64,000 bases of DNA, taken from positions 84,723,501-84,787,500 of the forward strand of contig CM059582.1 in assembly GCA_030407085.1 (NCBI GenBank), read 5' to 3'. The position numbers were made by a program, and so were the translations under genes. Below, one piece after another: positions 56,859 through 64,000 of the stretch; position 1 is the first letter of the stretch; each line of letters opens with the position of its first letter. The DNA is from Trichopria drosophilae (taxonomy: Eukaryota; Arthropoda; Insecta; Hymenoptera; Diapriidae). Under the pieces are notes generated by a model, which searched no databases, had not been told where the DNA came from, and saw nothing but the letters and a program-made list of their open reading frames with translations.

Positions 56859-59800
56859 TTATTGGTGTTCTTCATGGTGTTCTGGGCTTTCTGATACGTC
56901 CGTAATTTCCGATAGCGTCTCCAAAACTTCTGCATCTTCAGCCAGGTCAGAAATTTGAGGAGTATTGGAGCAGTCAACTCCACTGCAATTTAAACAGGCA
57001 GTGCTGCAGTACAACCCGGTTTTTCTGCAGCCACTTTTGCAGCTGCAAAATAACGTTTGTAACAATTTTTCGGGAACTGGAGGTTCGTCGATGGTTACAG
57101 GAAGCAGGAAATCTTTTTTCATCCATCCCCATTCTTGCGGTTATAAATGATGGCGTAACCACTGTTGCAATTGCAGGAATACTCTTTTAAAATGTTGCAG
57201 TGCTGCGTTGTTAGTTGGAGGTAAAAATGCAAGGGTCATTTTTCTTCGCTTCGAAACACCTCTGACGAAACATTTGTATCGATATTCGTTTAAAGATGTT
57301 TCTGATTTCGAAGCACCGTATAATGTCAATGTGCATTTTACACCAGCTTCAAAAATTTCCTCGATGATGGTATTTTTATTATAAAATTTTTCCGCCATCA
57401 CTTGTAATTCTTTGTTAGTTTCAAATTTTTTAATAAATGTGTTTTTTTTTCCGTGGTTGAAGAAGGCTGAAGTCGTGAATCGCATCCGCTGAATGCGTGT
57501 AAAAAAAGCATGAAATTTTTGGAATTTGGATATGATTTTAAAGCAACAGTTGAAAGGTAAATATTTCTTTCGATTTTTCCTCTTCCTGGTTTTAAAAAAT
57601 AAACTTCTCTGTTGTGAGGACACAGTGCAGACAAGATAACAAGTACGTCAATATCTTCTGACACAATAACCGGCATTGAATTTGTTAAACTAAGCGCAGT
57701 CTGGACAATTAAAGTATCTGCATCGTCAGGTGCTTGAGTTACAGAGATGTTATTTTCTTTCAACGTATTTGTTAATAATGTTATTAACGACATTTTGTTC
57801 TTTTCGTTGGAGAGAAATTTGTCTTGTGTAACTGTGAGCGGCATATCTTCATTGAAAAAAATATCAGAGCATTTTTGTCTGCGACTTCGACGAATTCTTT
57901 CAGCTGATTTGATGCTGTTCGGACTATAACCATCAAAAACTACAATTGAATTATTTCCATAATTTCTTCGTATATATAGGATGTAGCTTTTGCAAATACT
58001 GTTAAACTTTTCATTTATCTTCCATGGTACTCGATGCAGTAACATTCCTCCGTCAATCACATATGTTACATCATTCAGTGTATTCAAATCAATAGTCGAT
58101 GGTGTAAATATACTATACAACTGAGATTTTACATTTTTTCGCATACCTGACTCATCGAATAATGATAAAGGATAAGGTGCTAATTAGAATTGCAAAAACT
58201 CTTGAAGTTCTTTATCAGAATTTTTTATAATAGAAATCCTTTGAAAGAGTAAGAGTGGCTCAACGGGAACAATTTCTTTGTTAATTACTAATTTTGAGTT
58301 GACGGCTAATAAAGGGACACATTTGTCATTTCTTTTTAATTTTATGTCTTTAAAATTATCCCCATCTATCTTCTGCATTGCATTCAAACCAACTTGGAAG
58401 GCATCGCAACAATTTATTCCTTCATCTCCGGAAACACCTGTGGCAATTGATATAAACACATCAGAAGTAGTGAATGCATTATGAGACTCAAGCCATAACA
58501 CTAACTTTTCGGTATTGGCATGATCTCTTGTCATTCTTGCGTCACTGGCATCATCGTGTTGGTGACTTTTATTGAAACTGACATTGCAAAAATTTTCGAT
58601 GCCCTCAAGAACATTTTTGGTACCCGGAACTCCCTTAATCCACTTGAACACGACGCTGTCGGTAACTCCTCTCTTGAATGGGCCGCCTTCGACACTCATC
58701 GATTTCATCAAGGTCTGTTCAATCGTTTGATCGGAGTGAATACCTGCAAAATATTTATTTGACCTTCTTGCCGTAAAAAAACCTTCTGAAGTAAACTGTA
58801 TAAACTCTGCCTGGTCCATTATGTTGGGTAAATTTAGCATATCTTGCAAGTATAATTGTGCGGATTTTGCATATGGAAAGTGACCAGCTGCATGGAAGTA
58901 CGGAATCATCATTTTTATCGTATTTAAATGTAACATCCAGTCACCCATTCTTTCAGCAGCAATAAACGCTTTTAAAATCGATACCATTCTTAGGTAATTT
59001 ATCCACAATTTTGCTGTTTTGTTTTTATTTTCTAATTCGTGTAATTTGTTTTCAATAATTATAATCAACTTCTGACATTTGTCATTCGTTTGCAATTGAT
59101 GCACGTTTACATTTTCTAGTGATAAATAGGATAACATTGACATAAAATCAACATCTTCCTGTAACTGTTTGAATTCAGGTTCCTCTTCTTCAAGTTGTTT
59201 AAAAATTAATGTATACAAAGAAACTTGGAGCAAAGTATGTGCTCGTACTGCTCTAGCATATGCATGTCCGGAGAGTATAGTGTCGACAGTTTTTTCAGCA
59301 TATATCGTGCTTAGAGCCTGTTTGATTCCACTACCAGCCATAATAAACCCGATGCATCTCAGGAAAGATAGAATCGTGTGAAAACCACCAAGTCTTACAA
59401 CAACTTCAACTATATCCGATAAGTTAGTTGCAGCAACGATGTCACGAGATTTGATGTACAGAGGTTGATCCATAGTAACTACAGCTGTTCTTAAATTAAA
59501 TTTTTCCGCTTCTTGGACTGTATTAAGTAGTGCCGTATATATTGTATTGTAATCACTGGGAGCTGCGTTTATGAACGGTAAGAATACTATTTTAGAAGTG
59601 TTAAATTCTTCATTCATTGTTAATAATTCCATAAAACTATTCCATCCAGTAAATTTATCTTTAAAATTATATTTACCAAATATCCACAACAAATTGGTTT
59701 TTGTTATGTAATTACTCTCCAACTTTGTATCTTTTTCAATTTTTACCTGAATTTTTTTTAAGCCACTACTATTGAAATTCTCATAAATTTGCAACGGAAT

Positions 59801-61355
59801 GCTTGCAATTTCATTTATTTCTGCTTCAGTTGGTAAAGATTTCAATCGTTCTATTGGTTCTTGGGCTTTCACTCCACTCCCTGGTGTAATAATTTCAATG
59901 GAACCCATGTAGTGAAAAGTACCTTTTCCATCAAGAGTGTCAACATTAAAATCTGCATTGTCGCAAACAAATTGAACAAATGTTCCAGGGTTTATTTGAA
60001 TTTCGGTTTTTAATGCTGCAGATGCTACGTACAATTGAGCTTACTTATACGACGAACAAAAACCTAAATTACTGCAAATATCTATTATTCGTTTGGATCC
60101 AAATTTCCGATGAAACGTTACAGCAAGTCCAACATGTAACGGTGATAAAAATGATCTTGGACGCACTGCACATACAATTGCATGACCTATTGATGTACAT
60201 TTTATTTTATGCGACCTGGAATTAGTTTTTTGTATTTTAAAATTAGTTCTTCTAAAAATATTTTTAATGATTCAGGAATGTAAGCGTCCAAGTTATCAAA
60301 CATTTTATCAGATGCTGGATATTGCTCGGAATAATTTGTCATGGAGCGTATATCAGACCTTATAATATCGGCTGCAATTTTCAATGCATTCAATTTTTGT
60401 TCTTCTTGGTTCCCTGCAACTGCACTTTGCTTGTACATCTCTGATAAAATGTCATAATGGGAACGACGAAGACAAATTAATGTCTGAGATGTTGACTTTG
60501 TTGATATGATAACATCATTTCCATAATGTTCTTCTAATCTATACTTTATTGTTTTATCGTCTGGAATGTATTCTTGTAAAGTAGCTTTCAATTCACTGAC
60601 AGTGAATTGGCAGTCATCACTGTTCTCCATAAAATTGTAAATCACTTTCATCGCTTCGTCTACCTGTGTGTAGGTCGTCCTATTTTAGTTACACCTGCAA
60701 TGTGTATTCAATATTTTAGATTTTTAAATGTACGTAACGCAATTTATAAATAATACATAACTTCATTGTACGCAAATAACAAAACGTGTCATATAATATT
60801 TATTTATTACCTGAAAGTTTCCTCAGTTTGTCATAACAGTCATTGTGGTATTTAGCATTAACTGCAATTAAATCAGGAACAGGTGATATTCGTCTGTGAA
60901 TGTCACGACTATAATCATCTCTTCGATTTTCAATCATTGTCATAATACCGGTTTTAAAATCTGAAGAAGAAACAAGCCTTATTGTTCTACGTTTAGAAAT
61001 ATTTCTTTTCGATTCTTTTTCTTCGTCGGCCTCTTCTCCGCATATGAAACATAAATCAATCCATCGAAAACCGTTGCTTTGTCTTAATTTTTTTTTTACC
61101 GGGCTTGTCGAAGATTCCGAACTTCCTTTTTTTTTACATTTGTCGGTAACTTTCTTGTTAACATAATTTAACCTGCATCTTTCGTGGATTTTTACCGACT
61201 GCAGATTTTCCAACAATGTTTGAAAGCCGTCATTTCGCTGAGCAGATATAGAACAAAAGTTATTTAATCCCCTTTTTTTTCACTTCGGTTATTGGATGCA
61301 GTTGTAAGCCCTCGCTGCAAATGAAGCACGTATTTTCGAAGTCGAAGTTGTCCAT
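56859..61355 (-). pseudogene. Decayed gene of a repeated family with FEN1/PIN-like segment and Cys-rich tail
   Basis: Starts at an ATG at 61355 with CFIC...CRLNY...CFICGEEAD...YHNDCYDKL zinc-binding-like motifs. It is spliced at 60811 (CTTTCAG then GTAATA) to an acceptor near 60700. A long central part follows (VRLGGFHTILSFLRCIG, MAGSGIKQAL). Then comes a nuclease-like segment (YVIDGGMLLHRVPW, VVFDGY, APDDADTLIVQTAL, SEDIDVLVIL, HAFSGCD) resembling XPG/FEN1-type PIN folds. The tail is Cys-rich (CSCKSGCRKTGLYC). In-frame stops lie at 60041-60043, 58184-58186 and 57141-57143. Frameshifts lie at the T8 run 61273-61280 and near 60660, 60205 and 57480. I know this as a multicopy family in insects and cnidarians. 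Its function is not known, and a mobile-element origin is plausible. Confidence 0.7.
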
Positions 61356-61992
61356 TTATGCAAATTCTGAAATAAATGTGCATAAAATACATTAATGCAT
61401 CTTATTATGTATTATATTTTTTAATATTTAATACTGTTACTATATCAGTACGTATTTTTATATTTAATGTACAATTTTCTTATATTTCATAGTTTTTTAC
61501 ATAAATTTACAGATCTTTATGAAACTTTTTTATTTATACATCGCTTGATTGATTATTTATTACTTAGTAGATTTCTAAATCGATTTATCTATTTTTTGAC
61601 TTGATTATTGATTGTTTAAATGATGTTATTAATTTTTAAAAAGTTTTAAATTAATTTACTTATTTTTAATCGATTTTCTTGTATTGAAATTGATATTGCG
61701 ATTTAATTATTGCTATATTTATTAATTTACTTAATTAAATAATAATAATTATAATAATTATAATAATAATAATTATTATTGCAATAATTATAATAATAAT
61801 AATAATTATTATTAGTAGTAAATAATAATAATTCGATAATAATTATCATTAAAAAGTTGTTTCACCGTGAATGTTCCGGATCGAAAATTTGTTAACGTTT
61901 TCGTTTGCTTGTCAGTGTCATATTACTATTATTATACGTACATAATCTAAATTTCAAATGTACTTTATGATATTGTAATTACGATCTATACA
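61356..61992. other. AT-rich flank with an (AAT)n-type microsatellite
   Basis: At 61733-61850 TAATAATAATTAT-type words repeat in both orientations and can fold on themselves. No gene. Confidence 0.6.
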
Positions 61993-62604
61993 TTGATACA
62001 CAATACATATAATATTCATAACGAGTGCGAAGCTTGCAAAATCAATAAAATAATAAAGAACAGAAAAAAAATATTAATGAAATATTATTTTTACATACCT
62101 TTTGTTCACTATTTGTCAAATTATAAAATATATTTCCGACACACAGCGAAATATATGCAGCCACGTGCTCAACGTATATTTTCGACCGGCGACGGCAGCA
62201 TCCTGCCTTCCTTTCACCATAGACCAGTGAAACTTTATAGATGGCTATCTCACTTCTCAGAAAGTACCTCAAAAGAATACTACACAACCTACATTCAAAT
62301 ATCAAACCAGTTTTCATTGAAATGCCCGGTTAATGTGATATTCTTACCGAAAAAACGCCGAAAAATACGTAATTTTGACGATTTATCATTTTTTTATTAC
62401 CCAATTGTTATTAAAATGAAAAAAAATCTGAATAAGGTTTATTCTTCAAGATTTATGCCTCAACAACCACCTCAGCGAGTGAAAAGGCTAAAAAAATTTT
62501 TTGTTTCATTTACAACACTTTATTCATACTCAAATTTTCACACTTTTTACGCTAAACATCATTTTTCTTTGATTTATCTTAAAAAACAATACAAAATACT
62601 GTAA

Positions 62605-64000
62605 GGAACTTTCCTGGAGTTTTGGAATTTACACGAATACAAACTCAGTCTGTAGGGAACGAGAGTGTGATGGAAAACCCAGTCTGATGCTCTACCTATT
62701 TTTATTCAAAATATTCTTAAAATTAGTAGTTTATAACAATAATCTTTCTAGCCATCTAAAACACGATGCGCGTTATGTCTCTAGATCTGCACAAAAAAAA
62801 ACGTTGTTTCTTCCTATATTTGAATAGTTACAGATAAAAGTTCTGTTTCCGCCGTTGCTCTGCCAATCTAATCTCCTATGTGGAACGTATAGGGAATCTT
62901 CACTTTATTGTCACCCGTAACCACGTCCACCTGTGCGACCTCTATGGGAATCTTCGAATCAGATCGTCACCCACGATGAAGTCTCTCATAGATTATATAG
63001 GCCTGCCATCTGGCGGCTTCAAAACTAATTATGACAAGAATTACTCTTTAGTGACTCGACTTTGGATAACTATTAACGAACTAGCATTACTGAGTTATCT
63101 ACGTCACCATTCGTTCTTGTCCTAGGGAAAACTTTCACGATAAAACTAGTGGATAACCGATATCGGACACCTATGAACGCTATAGAAGCTAATACTGATG
63201 TGTTCGGGGTTATACGACACTTATCCGTGTGTTAAAGTTCTCCTAGTAACTTCCGTAAACTCAAAAAAAAACTATTGCCTAGGGACTTTATGCTATCGAT
63301 GGCCACTTTTCTATTTTTCTATCTTTACTTCATATCCGAAATAAGAATGGACATTCCGCATTCCGGATTCCGTCGTACCTGTTTCAGGGAGATAATACTC
63401 TTGGGTCGCCTATACTTCGAACTTTAACTATGGAACTTCGGAATTGGACAATTCCTCCGTTCCTCTTATTCACTGTTTACTCTATACTGAAAAATTAACC
63501 GGGTACTAACGTTTGGAATCTATTCTTACTATCCCGGGATTTTTCAGCGTATTCTTGGCGTATCGTTACACGCTCCTACTCGCGACCCTCTATGTTTTCC
63601 CACTTTGTTTTCTCGTCTTATAGCAAGGTCTCTGTCAACGGTCGAGGAATGGACATTCTACAACCGGTATCACAGTTCATGCATATGTACATCAACGCCA
63701 ATTAACGCGTCAAATCTAATCACTTTGTAACATATATGTTGTGGCGCTATTACCGGAACGGATGTTCCGCGAACTATACTCAATACGTAGTTCGATTCTA
63801 TGACGCACGCATAGGGATTTTTCCTTCTGCGTTCGAACTATATACACACTCTCTTTCACGTCTTCCCGCGCTTTTCGACATGCGTCGTACCGTGGCACTT
63901 TATCAACATATGTATATACAGTGTGGTTCGAATCTTTTTACGGTCGGTTCGTGTCCCTGATCTTTTCGTGCTAAATACGGGAAATGGACATCTCTCCGTT
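62605..64000. other. Unassigned right-edge sequence of higher GC
   Basis: By eye the GC and CpG content is clearly above the neighbouring 30%-GC DNA, but no frame is open for more than about 80 codons and no motif is recognisable. The word GGAATGGACATTC, or close variants, recurs at about 63347, 63443, 63645 and 63984. It may be a diverged repeat or the edge of an element that continues beyond the window. Confidence 0.3.

Noticed and set aside
61993..62604. 203-codon open frame on the plus strand
   Set aside because: It starts at TTG, is dominated by Tyr, Phe, Lys and Asn as expected from AT-rich DNA, and has no motif. Likely chance.

Overview
This is eukaryotic, AT-rich, intron-containing DNA from an arthropod, almost certainly an insect. 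The evidence is a DUF4806-type gene with GT-AG introns, DD41D mariner elements, a Ty3/gypsy element of insect type, an R2/R4-like restriction-endonuclease LINE and many foldback/MITE repeats. The order is not settled; Hymenoptera fits best and Hemiptera is possible. Most of the window is transposon sequence. I see no rRNA, tRNA, CRISPR array or bacterial gene.

Layout. 0.3-2.6 kb: a two-exon gene (minus strand) of a multicopy transposase-like family. 4.8-9.6 kb: two DD41D mariner elements abutting at a TATATA junction. The first has a deleted transposase; the second has an intact 358-residue transposase and 297-bp inverted repeats carrying nuclear-receptor-type TCAAGGTCA sites. 10.5-27.1 kb: a host DUF4806 gene (plus strand). 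Its 13-kb intron is packed with an antisense APE-type LINE, a complete hAT element inserted in that LINE (8-bp duplication), and a dead R2/R4-like LINE. Later introns hold MITEs. 28.3-30.1 and 30.9-32.3 kb: two large foldback elements.

33.7-44.9 kb: a complete young Ty3/gypsy element on the minus strand, with two 990-bp LTRs that look identical, a 4-bp target duplication ATGT, a PBS fitting tRNA-Arg, a PPT, gag and pol. Two things make it the most unusual item here. At the position where insect errantiviruses carry env, it has an intact 552-codon gene for an RRM-like/F-box/leucine-rich-repeat protein, which looks like a captured ubiquitin-ligase adaptor. Between RNase H and integrase, Pol carries a segment that resembles a TARG1/OARD1-type ADP-ribose macro domain. 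Together they suggest an element equipped with two host-modifying modules (ubiquitin and ADP-ribose). That functional reading is inference.

45-56.8 kb: gene-poor DNA made of MITEs, nested palindromes, a mariner end fragment and a 3-copy tandem repeat. One 822-bp MITE can be dated relative to its host foldback, because the opposite arm preserves the empty TA site. 56.9-61.4 kb: a decayed multi-exon gene (minus strand) of a widespread repeated family with a FEN1/PIN-like nuclease segment and a Cys-rich tail. 62.6-64.0 kb: a stretch of visibly higher GC with no recognised content.
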